From: Carnegiea gigantea
Taxonomy: Eukaryota; Streptophyta; Magnoliopsida; Caryophyllales; Cactaceae
Assembly (NCBI GenBank): GCA_029747015.1
Contig: JAKOGI010001985.1
Span: 90,580-154,579 of the forward strand
Direction: 5' to 3'
Length of the DNA stretch: 64,000 nt
Part shown: positions 21,796 to 33,385 of the stretch, in pieces
Numbering within the stretch: the first letter of the stretch is position 1
How the letters are laid out: the number at the start of each line of letters is the position of its first letter
Position numbers and translations under genes: made by a program
Notes under the pieces: model-generated
What the model was told of the DNA's origin: nothing
What the model saw: the letters and a program-made list of their open reading frames with translations, nothing else
Database searches by the model: none

Positions 21796-21910
21796 TTAAA
21801 CTACTAAAATCATTAGAGATGCTTGCTCATAGAGAAATAGAGATTCCTGACTACTCTTTTGCTCAAGTGTGCTCAAATTACTGTGTCCCTTTTTAGCACT
21901 CAACCTCACC

Positions 21911-21920
21911 CTTTATAAAT
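21911..21920 (-). promoter_or_regulatory. TATA box of pararetrovirus copy C
   Basis: ATTTATAAAG on the minus strand, at the position of the copy A TATA box (2571-2582). Confidence 0.5.
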
Positions 21921-22075
21921 GAGTTGGAACATATAGGATGCCCTAATGGTTACAATACACAATGATTTTACACATAGCTATGGTAGACTGTCTTATTTTA
22001 CACACTTGACACTTGTCAAAATAGTACAATAATGGAGCAACCACTTTTCAGAGCCTTTTAATGCTGACAAGACTT

Positions 22076-23153
22076 GTCATCCATATTGAGATTCTGCATG
22101 CCTTCATCCCCAATAATGTCTTCCAGTCTATCATTATCTAGATAATCATCTAAATCTTCATCTAGTTGAAGATGGTCTAGATCCTGCTTTTCAAATAATT
22201 CATGAAGATATTTCTTTCCTTTTTATGATAAGAATTTTTCAACTCTAATATTAAAGAGATAATCAAAGACATCTTTTAAAGTAGCTCCTTTTACCTTCAT
22301 ATATTTGTAGAACTCATTATGATAAGCGAAAGTAGTATTTCTGCAGTGCATTAGCATTACTCCTTGCTCGAGAAATGCCCACATTTGATGGTAAACATTG
22401 TAAAAACTGATGGCTCTTGCTAAAACATGATCAGTAACTAACTCATGGGGTTCTAGAAACCGTTCTTACTGTTGATCTCTGGGATTGTCTAAATCAACTA
22501 GTTTAACCAAATAATGGGCCGGTTTAGCCTTTCCCTTCTCATACTCAATCAGTGAGCAAGATACCTTGACGTATAGACATCTTTATATGGAGTTTTTGTT
22601 AGACCATCAAGAGATATGAGAATCCAAAGTATCCTTTTGAACATGCACTATTGAAACTTAGTTTGTCTTAAGAAAAATGGGAACTTTGGGTTTGGGATTT
22701 CCATGAGGCAAACTGCTATTTCATATTCCAAGGCTTTTATTACCGGGTCATTTGGAGAGATTGAATTCGCTGGAAAACTAACCCCACCCACTCTAGATCT
22801 ATCGGGAAAGTAAATTGTAGTACTCCATGATTCTCAAATATCTTAGGAATAATTATGATAGTCAATGCAGGTTGCATACCACTCATTGAACCATTTTTCT
22901 TTAATATGAGAACTTTTTTTTTAGATATCATAAGGACATCTTAGGTAATTAATTTGTAACTCTAGAAGGGAAAGTCTTTGGGCTATTAGGTGGGCAAAAC
23001 ATAGCAAACCAAAACGTGATTTACTTTTTACATGGAATTCCAAAATATACATAAGGATTTTACTAGAAGGAAAGACCCCTTCTAGTAGTAATGACATTTC
23101 ATTTTAAATTTCCTTCTTTTCCAGCAAGAGTTCTACTCTGTTCATCACCATTA
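22076..23153 (-). pseudogene. Last viral ORF of copy C (transactivator position)
   Basis: Full-length homologue of the copy B ORF 18070-19125, on the minus strand, including the middle segment deleted in copy A. It is broken into short frames (for example 22740-22931, partly a shifted reading). The MKVKGA-like and LMHC segments near 22290-22370 align with those of A and B. Product unknown. Confidence 0.6.
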
Positions 23154-24879
23154 CCGAGTTTATGAATTAAATTATCTGCCAGAGAATTCTTCGATCCCTG
23201 TATATGCTCAATGGAGAAAGAAAACTGGTTAAGCTATAATTGCCAATGGAGGAGTCGCCTTGCACTTAAATATTTGATGATTTTTTTTTCCCACAAAACC
23301 AAGTATTCCTTTGTAATCAATTCAAATAAGAAAACATTTTAGGGCTAAAAAGATTAAGAAATTTTCAATTCCCCTTATGACTTGAAGGATTTCATTTTCT
23401 ATCGTAGGATAGTTGTATTTTACTTTATTAAAACTTCCACTGTAATATTTGTAGAGTTTTTCTCCTTCTTTAATTTTGAGTACTGCACTCCAGTGCTCAT
23501 TGTTGACATCTATCTTGAGAATTAAATCATCTCTTTTATTAGACAAATTAAGAACATGAAGATTTTTTGACATCTTTTTTAAGTTTTAAACAATCTTTGA
23601 ATCACTAGGGGTCCATTTCTAACTTACTTCTTTCTCGAGTTTCTGCTGTAATGGTTTTCTCAATTTAGCCAGATCTTTAATAAAATCTGAAGCATAGATA
23701 AGGCATCGAAGAAATGTCTTTAATTGTTTCCTATCTTCAGTCTTTTAAGGAAAATTTTCTATTTTTTTTAGAAAATGTATTTGTAGGATGCTTTGTCCAG
23801 CTTTTATCTCTAGTCCTAAAAACTCAATTTCTTATTCAGCATAAATGCATTTATTCTTACCAAGAATAATACAGTGATTAATGCATCTTTGAGTGATAGG
23901 TAGGACATCATCTTTATGTTGCTCTATGGTCTTTGAAAAAACAAGGATATCATTAATGTAAACTCAATTTCTTGTTCAGCTTTTATCCATTCTTACTTGG
24001 AATATTTGAACCGCATGATTAATACCGAATGACATTACTATCCATGCATTATGTCCTTAAGGAGCACTAAAAGTAATTAAGGGAATGCTTTCTTTATCCA
24101 TTTTAATTTGCTAGTATTCGCTTTTGTAATCCATTTTTGAGAATCTAGAGGATCGTTGAATTCTATTGAAAAGGACTATTTTATTAGGAATGTAATAACC
24201 ATCAAAGTAGGTATTATTATTAAGCTTTTTATGATTAATTGCCATTCTAGCTTTTCCTCTTTTTTCCTCAGCATGATTTTTTACCATGAAAACAGGAATG
24301 GTGTGAGGACTACTGCTAATTCTAATTAATCCATTATCCAGAAGTTCTTTGATTTGTTTATCGAATTCCTGGATATCCTGGTGTGCATACACCATTTGTT
24401 TGAGTCGAATAACAGTGTTGGGATTTAAAAAATTAATTTTTATAAATATCTTATCTTTATCCCAAAATTTTAGAGTATTATCAGAGCACAGTTCTTTACA
24501 TAATTTTTCTTATTGTTCAGCAATTTATTCTTTAATAGATAACTCAAGTAGTGAGATTGTTAGTGATATCTCACATTGTACATGCATTATCTTCTTTTCA
24601 TGCTAGCTGTGTGTAAACTCAATTTTTTGATGACTGTAGGCCTTGCTTTCTTTTTCAATGGGAACTGATTGACCATTGATTGTAAATATTATTCAATTTA
24701 TGATTTGTGTGCATGGAGAATATAGTATCTGTAAATTATCTCCAATAATCATATCACAAGAGGGTTGATTAGCAACCCATAGAGCTAGCATAACACATTG
24801 AATTCCTTTTAATTCTATGGATAACCTTTCTATGGTTTCATTATGGCTCATAATGCTATTATCAGCTATCCTTACTTGT
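23154..24879 (-). pseudogene. RNase H and reverse transcriptase of copy C
   Basis: RNase H open frame 23322-23573 (83 codons) with LILKIDVNNEHWSAVLKIK and NYPTIENEIL, the first catalytic Asp and Glu regions. The reverse transcriptase N-terminus is an open frame 24111-24395 with ELLDNGLIRISSSPHT and ARMAINHKKLNN. The YIDD site near 23950-23958 reads YIND, and the adjoining about 35 bp are replaced by sequence copied from nearby (23960-23990). The protease-RT linker covers about 24420-24880. Confidence 0.82.
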
Positions 24880-25930
24880 AAGGGATTTTTGGCTTTTTTT
24901 CACATAAATTCTAGAAATAACGATCTTTTTTCAAAGCACATAGAATAACCACTATCCATGTAGGTATATAATTCATATTTATTATATCCATCTAAGCATA
25001 CATTTATTGGGATATAGATGCTGTTAAAATTTGTATTGGTGACTGCATAGAATATCTGCATAGTCATATCTTTGACTAATTCCTCCTTATAGATTGGTTC
25101 ACTAATAGTTTTAATCTTGTACCCAATGACTTTCCTATCTAGACTTATACTTTTGTCTACACTATGTCTTGCTAGTTTAAAAATCATTCTACTCATTTTA
25201 CTGGTCATCCTAATTGTATTATTGTCTTTAAGCTCTTCTCTAGTTAATGAAGACCCTTCTCCCTATTTTAATCTTGTACTCTTACTTCTTAATAATAGGG
25301 GTTAATTTTACCATTCTGATTAATTTTTATTATACTTTTCTTATTGACTTTTGTATGGTTGGCAATGCTAAATGTCCATGACCTATCAATTTTTATCTCC
25401 TAAGGATTGGATTTAATCCTCTAGATTTTTTGCATATGGGTAGGACTTTCAAATTTTTCTGCCTTTATCATTTTTACCTTAGCCTTTCGATCTATGGTAT
25501 TATCTAGTTTGTAGAATATTTTTCAAAATATCCTCAGTGGGTAACACCATCTTTTCATATCCATCCTAACTGTTTTTATTTTAAGGGATAGGAAGTTTTT
25601 AGGAAGTTCATCTTTAAGGCTTACATAATATCCAGGTCGGCAATAGAATCCCAATGATACATTTCATAAGTTGGTCTTAATCCCTGTGATAATTTAATTA
25701 TTAAATTTGGTATCCTGATATCATAGAGCAAAGTATAAAGATCAATATCTTTACCATAATATTATAATGGAGTAATCTGAACTTGGACGCTTCCAACATG
25801 GATATACCTGTATCTTCTATCTTTATTATGCTTAAGGATATTTTTCCAATTAATAGGATTAACTTCTCCTACATCATACTTGCAGTCTTTTATTTCTAAA
25901 TCTTCTTCCATCATTTCACAAACGTACTTA
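24880..25930 (-). pseudogene. Movement protein and protease start of copy C
   Basis: The movement-protein core lies at about 25500-25700. The C-terminal extension and the protease active site are in one uninterrupted frame, 24900-25208 (102 codons): it begins in the extension (RKVIGYKIKTISEP) and ends with TYMDSGYSMCFEKR, the aspartic protease DSG. This shows that in this family the movement protein and the protease are parts of one polyprotein, or that the protease frame continues upstream into the extension. Confidence 0.75.
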
Positions 25931-27897
25931 CTCTTTAATTAAAAGATAGATTTTTTCTAGATCATGTCTTTCTGAATTATAGGAAGGACCAAATCTTCTT
26001 TGACTTCTTTGTTCTCATTGTCTACAACAAATTCTTCCCCTTGAAGATTGCCAAGACTAATCGAGCTACTTTCCATCATATGATTGGTTTCTTCATAATC
26101 ACTTTCTTCGTACCCATTTTCTAGTATAACTTTAACAATTCCTTTGTTATTATTTAGGGCTAGGTCTAGTGCCTTTTCCGTACTAAGCTCAAAGTAATCT
26201 ACCCCACCTAGAGTTTCAATAAGCTTATTATTCTTCTTATTTTTGCATTCATTAGCATAACGTCCTACTTCTTCACATGCCCAACATTTGTAGATGTTTT
26301 TCTCTGTAAGACAATAAGCTGTTTTTCTAAAAAATCTTCCTTTTTAGGACTTGGTTTATTATAATATTTTCTTTTATATTTTTCTCCCCTTTGCTTGTTA
26401 AAGCTCTTTCTCTTAGAAAGTTTTCTTTTTCTTTTCCTTTCAGGTCCTTTACCCATTGGTGAGGAGAATCTCAATAAGTTAGAAATTGCTTCTTAATTTT
26501 CTTTTGCAATTGGAGATCAAGACATTGATCATTGACCTATTTTTTTAAATAAGATATTCTGGAATCAATGGTATAAATGACATATTCTCTTTTAAGCCAT
26601 GCAATGTACTTTTTATTAATTATAGAATTTATTGGATATGATAATTTGTCATAAAACATACCAACATTGGTTGCATTATGCCTCATTTTGTAATGATATT
26701 GACCATATTCAGAAATACAATTCTCCAAATACCTCATATCGCATAACTCTATATTATTAATCTTTCTTTGGCATTCCGTTGCTTTTTCTTTAGAATCAAT
26801 TTAGCTCCAATAAACTCAGTTTTGATTTTCTTAAATAAATTTCTGAACATTACAGCTAGTGTTCCCATCATGCTTAAGTCATTTTTACCGTCTTCATTTA
26901 ATGAATCATAGCAGTCAGCTATAATGCCAGAAAAACTATGGTCGATATAATTTAAGAAATTTTCGGCTATCCCTGTAGTATTTAAATTCAACACAGCATT
27001 CATTCCTCTTTTCAAATACTCAAATATCTCTTCTCTGTTATGAGCTCCATCGATATTTATGATATATCATGTTTGGCTAATTGGGATATGGTCAATTTCT
27101 TCAATGGTCGTAGTTTTCCTTGGAATAAATCCTAATGACAAATTGGTTGTTTGTGCTACTGGAACATATATAGTTCTCATAAAATGAATATTTCTTCTAG
27201 AAGGTTCACTAAATTCTTCAAGTTTGGGAGCAACATTGTTAACTAAATTTGACTCGATTTCATCTGTGTTAAATTCTTCTCCAGTCTCATTCATCTCGTC
27301 ATCGAATACCATTTTATCGTTTTTTTAACTAATTTTCTTCTAATTTCTTTGAAAGGTTCAACATTAAGATCTTCTAGCTTAATTAGGTTCATCTATTGAT
27401 ATATTCTTCTTTTAACTAGACATTATTTGTTTCTTCATTACAATCAGATAACACATCTTGTTTATCAACTATTGCGCCCATGATTTTCTTTAGTTCTTTC
27501 AAATTTTGTTTGTCGTCAAACATATTCTGTAATTCTAGCTTCCAGATTAAACTACTTATACTCCATCCTATTCTTCTTTCTCTGCCATTTCAGGCAATTT
27601 TTCAGCTGATTTTTCTCTTACTTCTTTTCGGATTTTTATGTCATGTAAAGGAAATGGATTTTTGTTTTTTGGATTTTGGAAAAGGTATTTATGCTGAAAT
27701 GGAGTACTAAAACTTAAAATCGATTTTCCACTATGTTTGATTTCATTAAGTAAAGGAAGATGGATTACATATAATTGCTTCTTAATCTCCTTAAATTCAG
27801 TCTTAAGTTTTGCTAAATCAGCTTTTAACTCTAAAACTATATCAGTGATATACTTTAATTGAGGTGCTATTGAAGTGATTCCTTCTAGAGAGTGCAT
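25931..27897 (-). pseudogene. Coat-protein region of copy C
   Basis: Starts at ATG 27897 (open frame 27568-27897, 109 codons), whose first 45 residues (ELKADLAKLKTEFKEIKK) are a likely coiled coil. Next come the acidic segment (27067-27312, FDDEMNETGEEFNTDEIE), the core (26749-27015, FLNYIDHSFSGIIADCYDSL), the next core piece (26537-26737), a Lys/Arg-rich segment (26265-26474) and the knuckle near 26230-26290 (KCWACEEVGRYANEC; first Cys and His changed). Broken into at least five frames. It is the clearest view of the coat region in the window. Confidence 0.8.
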
Positions 27898-28013
27898 AAT
27901 ATGTGAATAATTTGGAGCACGGCAAGTAGTGATGATTCAAGCATTGAACATAATTAATTAGCTTAATTAACTACTGATTATTTTTAATTATCTTAATTAT
28001 TTTTGGTCAGATG

Positions 28014-28025
28014 ACTCTAATACCA
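28014..28025 (-). other. tRNA-Met primer-binding site, copy C
   Basis: TGGTATTAGAGT on the minus strand, two changes from TGGTATCAGAGC, 115-120 bp upstream of the first ATG (27897), as in copy B. Confidence 0.7.
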
Positions 28026-28275
28026 AATGAAAGAGGGCCTGAAGTTTAATGAGACAAATTACACATGCACAAATTTAAAATTTTTGAAAGTAAGTTTTAA
28101 GGATTGAGGTTCAAAATGTAAATTTTAAAAGTTTACTGGTTCCAGAAAATATGGAGGGTATCAAAAAAATTCGATCAGCAAACTTCGAGATACTAAAATA
28201 TTCGCTCCAAAAACTTGGGCCTTAGATTACTAATGTCACATATGTTAGGGTACCTAAGGATTAACTTCCAATCAC

Positions 28276-29388
28276 TTTCATCATATGACTAGTTTCTTTA
28301 TAATCACTTTCTTCATATTCATGTTCTAGTACAATATCAAAAATTCCCTTATTATTTTTCAGGGCTATATCTAATGCTTCATCCTCGCTAAGTTTAGAAT
28401 AGTCCAGACTTCCTAAGGTTTCAATAAGTTTGTCATTCTTCCTATTTTTGCATTCGTTACCATAATGACCTACTTCTCTACAAACCCAACACTTGTAATT
28501 GTTTTACCCGGCAGGACAATAAGCGACTTTTCTAAAAAATCTTTATTTTTTAGGGCTTGGTTTACTATAATATTTTCTTTTATATTTCTATCCCGTTTGC
28601 TTATTAAAGTTCTTTTTCTCATAAAATTTTCTTTTTTTTATCCCGTTTGCTTATTAAAGTTCTTTTTCTTATTAATTTTCTTTTTCTTCTCCTTTCAGCT
28701 TCTTTTTCTCATTGCTGAGAATTATCCCGACAAGCTAGAAATTAATTCTTTATTTTCTTATGTTTTTGAAGATCAAGACACTAATTAATGACCCATTTTC
28801 TTAGATAAGAGATTCTTGAACCAAGGATATCAATAGCATCTACTTTTCTAGGCCATGCAATGCACTTTCCTTGATTATAGAATTGATTGGATATGGTAAT
28901 TTATCATTAAAAAACCAAGATTGGTTTCACTATACCCAATTTTTTTAAAAATATTGGCTTAATTTAACATTATAATTCTCCAGATATCTCATATCCCATA
29001 ATTCTATGTTATTTATCTTTCTTTGGCATTCTCTAGCCTTTTCTTCATAACCAAGTTTAGTTTCAATAAATTCGGTTTCGATTTCCTTACATAGATTTTT
29101 GAATATTACCGCTGGTGTTTCTATAATTCTTAATGCATTTTTACCGTCCTCATTTAATGAATCATGCCAGTCAGCTACAGTGCCAGAAAAACTATGTTCG
29201 ATATAGTTTAAGAAATTTCCAGCAGTCCACGTAGTATTTAAGTTCAGGACACTATTCTTGCCTCTTTTCTAATGCTCAAAAATTTCTTCTCTAATAAGAG
29301 CTCCATCGTTGTTTAGGATGTATCTCGTTTGGCTTATTGGGCTAAGACCAATTTCTTTAAAGGTCGTAGTTTTCTTTCAGATAAATTG
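28276..29388 (-). pseudogene. Pararetrovirus fragment C2, coat-protein part
   Basis: Minus-strand coat-protein sequence from just after the acidic N-terminal region to the acidic tail. The knuckle near 28455-28500 reads KCWVCREVGHYGNECKN and keeps C-X2-C-X4-H-X4-C. The core (29150-29215, NYIEHSFSGTVADWHDSLN) is also clear. A 50-bp tandem duplication lies at about 28590-28690 in the Lys-rich segment. It ends at 28276, inside the coat codons where copy A begins, and at about 29388 against the CACTA element. Viral sequence upstream of that is missing. Confidence 0.82.
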
Positions 29389-29439
29389 AAATTAATACTA
29401 ATTCAATGATTTTTATGAATATTATTGCTTGAGTAAAAT

Positions 29440-32400
29440 ATGAGTGGCCCACCACATCCTTCCTGGATGTATAATAGATTATTACCTGATCGTAATGGTT
29501 ATACATAAGACTTTCTAAATAGCGTAAATCAATTTGATGCATTTGCATGTAGGCAAGCAGACTTCTAACGTGGGGGGAAATATAGATGCCCATATTCGAA
29601 ATTTAAAAATAGAGTGTATTTAAGACCCGATAAGGTAAAGATGCACCTGATGTATAAGAATTTCATGAAAGGATATTGGTATTGAATAAGTCATAGAGAG
29701 GTAGAACCTCAACGATATGATTTTTGATATTCTACTAGTGAAATGGCAGAAGTTGGTGGTTCAAGTCATACAAATTATGCCAACAATGAATGCTACGCAG
29801 ATAATATGGAGTACATGATTGGTGATGTCATATTGGCAAATCAAAATTTAAGGGTTCAGGAGGGAAGCAGTTGTCAAGAACCATTCTATAATATGATTCA
29901 AGCTATATAATAGCCCTTATATGATGGTTGTTCTACCCACAATGAGCTCTCTGGTGTTGTTCGGCTATTGAGTATCAAGTTTGATTATAATATGCTATAA
30001 AATTATTTTAATGAAGCTGTTCAGTTAATGAAAGAGATGTGTTCGCCTAACAACCGTATGCCAAACAACTATAGCCAGATGAAGAAGGTTGTTAGAGATC
30101 TTGGCAACGATGTGATACACATTGATTGTTATCGTAAAGGTGTATGCATTTTTTTTTTAAGAAGGACTCAAAGCTCGATGCATGCAAGTTTTGCGGGCAT
30201 TTGAGATGAAAGAGGCAAAGGTCATAACAAAGGAATCAAAGGGCATTTCCATATGCAAGGATGCATTACTTGCCATTGAAACCTCGACTATAGAGGTTGT
30301 ATGCATCAGGAAACACTGTAGAGCACATGAGATGGCATTATGAACATCGGTGGGAGGGTGATGTTTTATGTCATTCATCAGATGATGCAGTGTGGAAATA
30401 TTTCGATAACAAGTATCCTGATTTTGCTGCAAAGCCTCAAAATGTTAGACTTGGTTTATATGCTGATGGATTTAATCCTTACACATTGTCCTCAAGATCT
30501 TATTCCAGGTCGGTGGTGGTTACACCTTATAACCTGAAATGTGTATGACTACACCATTTATGTTCCTCACTGGTGTAATCCCCGGCCTTAAAAATCCCAT
30601 GAACAAAATAGATGTATATTTACAATCGCTTATTAATGAGTTGAAGGAGTTTTGGGATGTTGGAATTGAAACGTTGACATATCTATGGGTATAACATTTC
30701 AAATAAAAGTTGCACTTATGTGGACCATAAATGATTTTCTGGCATATAGGATGTTATCTGGCTGGAGCACTAATGGTCAATTGGCATGTCTAGTATGTAT
30801 GACACAACAGAAGGCTTTAAGACTTAGGAATGGAGGTAAATTCTTGTGGTTTGATTGGCATCGGTGTTTCTTACCTAGGAATCATGCATTTAGGAGAAAC
30901 ATAACTTCATTTAGAAAAGGTAGAACTATTACTAGGGGTCCTCCTCACCGCATAAGTGGGGAACAACTTTGTGCTGAGGTGGAACACTACCTAATGGTAA
31001 CGACAGACGGTGACTTTCAAATACCAGGATTTAAGGAAAATAAGCATAATTGGACAACAAAAATTATATTATGGGAGTTGTCTTACTAGTAACACCAATT
31101 GCTCTGCCATAATTTAGATGTGACGCACATAGAGAAGAACTTCTTCAAGAACATCATTAAGACTGCGATGGATGTTCAGGGGAAAACAAAGGACAATGTC
31201 AAATAAAGAATGAATGTTGTAAATATTTGTGATAGAGAAGAATTACATTTGCAGCGAGGTCCTAATGGAAAAACAATTAAATAAAAAGCGAAGTTCGTTC
31301 TTGCTGTAGATAAAAGAAGAGAGTTGAGTGAAGGGGTAAAGGCACTTAACATGCCTAATGGCTATTGCTCTAATTTAAGGAATATTGTGGAACCCCAATG
31401 AGTCAAAATTCAACAATATGAAAAGTCATGATTATCACGTGTTCATAGAGACGCTTTTGCCCATTGCATTTGGTGCTCTCCCGGATGATGTGTTGAAACT
31501 TCTAATTGAATTAAGTCAGTTCTTTAAGAATTTGTGCTCCATAACACTTCAAGAGGACGTGCTTGAGGAAATGTATCGAAATATTGCTATTACTCTCTGT
31601 AAGTTAGAGATAATATTTCCTCCAGACTTCTTTACTTTGATAGAGCACTTACCGATGCATTTGGCAGAAGAGGCACAACTTGGTGGTCCTGTCTAATATC
31701 GATGGATGCATAAATTAGACAGATAACATAGATTATATTCGTTGAAATTAGATTTAATAAACTAGGTAAAGTATGCAGGTATTTATAAGAATTACTTAAT
31801 ATTATTTTGTTAGGTACTTTGGTCGGTAGAAGAGAAGGAATAAACAACAAGTGCATCTTGAAGGTTCAATAACAGAAGCTTACTTAGAAGCTAAAAGGAC
31901 GTTCTTTACCTCCTATTACTTCGGCTGTAATATACCCTCCATGCACAGTAGATGGTGAAGAAATGAGAATGGCGATAAACATAATAATTGTTTTCAAACT
32001 CTATCTGTGTTTGAACCGCAAGGGACCGCTAGATCAAGGTATCTCACAGGATGCTGCGTATATTATTGCTCATCTTCATGTGCTACTAAATTGTAATGAA
32101 GCTAAGTCTTATATTGGGTGAGTGCTGCCTTCGCCATTGTAAGTTTCAATCGAGTTCATGTTTCCCAAAAGATAGTTTCATTTACAATGTGCACAGAATT
32201 GCGTAAAATTTTTACAGAGCAAGTCCGAAATGCACAACCTCATCTTAGTGATGCTGATGTTGATATCATCATTGAAACTCATTTTATAAATTGGTTTAGT
32301 CAAAATGCAAGTAACTGAACTTCTTTAGTAATAAATATTATGACAGAGTTGAGGTCATTGTATTAACGAAAACCACATTGTGTGTCATCTTAGGTGCATT

Positions 32401-33208
32401 GCATTCAACTATTCAACAGCTGTAAACATTGGTACTTGACACAATTAGCTGCGAAGCCTAATAGAAACGTGTCAACGTGGACGATATATAGAGTTAATGG
32501 ATTTAAATTCTACACAAAAGCCCGCTGTGTTGGGAAGAAAATGTATAATTGTGGTGTTGGTGTATGTGGGACCGGGGATGGTAATATTGAAAATGATTAT
32601 TATGGCGTAGTGAAAGATATTATCAAAATAGAGTATGTGGGTGACCACATAAAAGATGTGTGGTATTCAATTGTGAGTGGTTTGATCCCATATTGAATTG
32701 TGGGACATGACCTCATAAACTAAGCAAACTTATTGAGGCTCATCACACAGGGAGGTACAGACAGTGCGATCCATTCATCTTCCCCAGCACGGCATCATAA
32801 GTGTACTTCATGCCACATCCAAATCGCTCAAGAGATAGAGTCAATTAGCTTATTGTCATACCAACCAAATCAAGAGCCAGGGTGGATGTGTAGTACACTC
32901 TACCTATTGCTTACCAACAAACGGGGATGATGACACTTGTTGAACCTATGAATGATGTTATCCCTATATCATTAGTGGATAAAAGTGCACAACCAAAAGA
33001 AGTTAATGATGATTTGGGTTTTTCATTTATTTAAGTGAACAACAATATAGATGAAGCTAAAGGGGATGACAGTAATGAATAGGGTGAGTGGGATGCGAGA
33101 AATGAAACAGATGAAGAAGAGGGAGATATACATTTATACGACGATAAAGATGATGACGATGATGAGAATGGTGATGAGGATGTTGATGAAGATGAACTAG
33201 ACAATTGA
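29440..33208 (+). pseudogene. TNP2-like CACTA transposase
   Basis: ATG at 29440 starts a transposase-associated domain (PHPSWMYNRLLPDRNGYT, then CPYSKFKN and HLMYKNFMKGY). The TNP2 core follows: QPLYDGCSTHNELSGVVRLL (29910), WHYEHRWEGDVLCHSSDDAV (30330), FAAKPQNVRLGLYADGFNPY (30420), ALMWTINDFLAYRMLSGWS (30710), then MKSHDYHVFIETLLPIAFGA (31415) and HLAEEAQLGGPV (31665). A DUF4216-like stretch follows (NVSTWTIYRVNGFKFYTKAR, 32460). The tail is very acidic and ends at TGA 33206-33208. A probable intron lies at about 31730-31814. Several stops and shifts (29908, 30000, 31089) make it defective. Confidence 0.9.
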
Positions 33209-33385
33209 ATGTTTACAAAATGTTACATACTTTAGTACTTAGTTTTGTATCCCACGTGTGTACTCATGTGCTTGTATTATATGTGTTCGAATGTATTTGC
33301 TGTTCTACCTATTATGTTGTGTAATTAAATTGCTACCATGTACCATTGTTATTTGTGTTTATGTTTCTTGTAAACCGTTTCAAGT

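Larger units (their letters stand above)
20108..28275 (-). mobile_element. Endogenous pararetrovirus copy C
   Basis: Minus-strand copy with all parts from the leader and primer site (28014-28275) to the non-coding 3' region (20108-22075). Without the MITE (20636-21795) it is about 7.0 kb. It is the best-preserved copy for the coat protein and the movement protein/protease junction. It has no large deletion relative to B but carries scars in the reverse transcriptase. Its 5' end (28275) abuts C2 in the same orientation. Confidence 0.85.

Noticed and set aside
21587..21896. Tyr/Leu/Ser-rich repeat peptides as a coding gene
   Set aside because: Translations of the subterminal TTACAGCTCC array of the MITE; the frames run across the element boundary.
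22740..22931. Minus-strand frame of 63 codons in copy C as a separate small gene
   Set aside because: It is a shifted reading inside the last viral ORF; the aligned copies show the coding sense in another frame.
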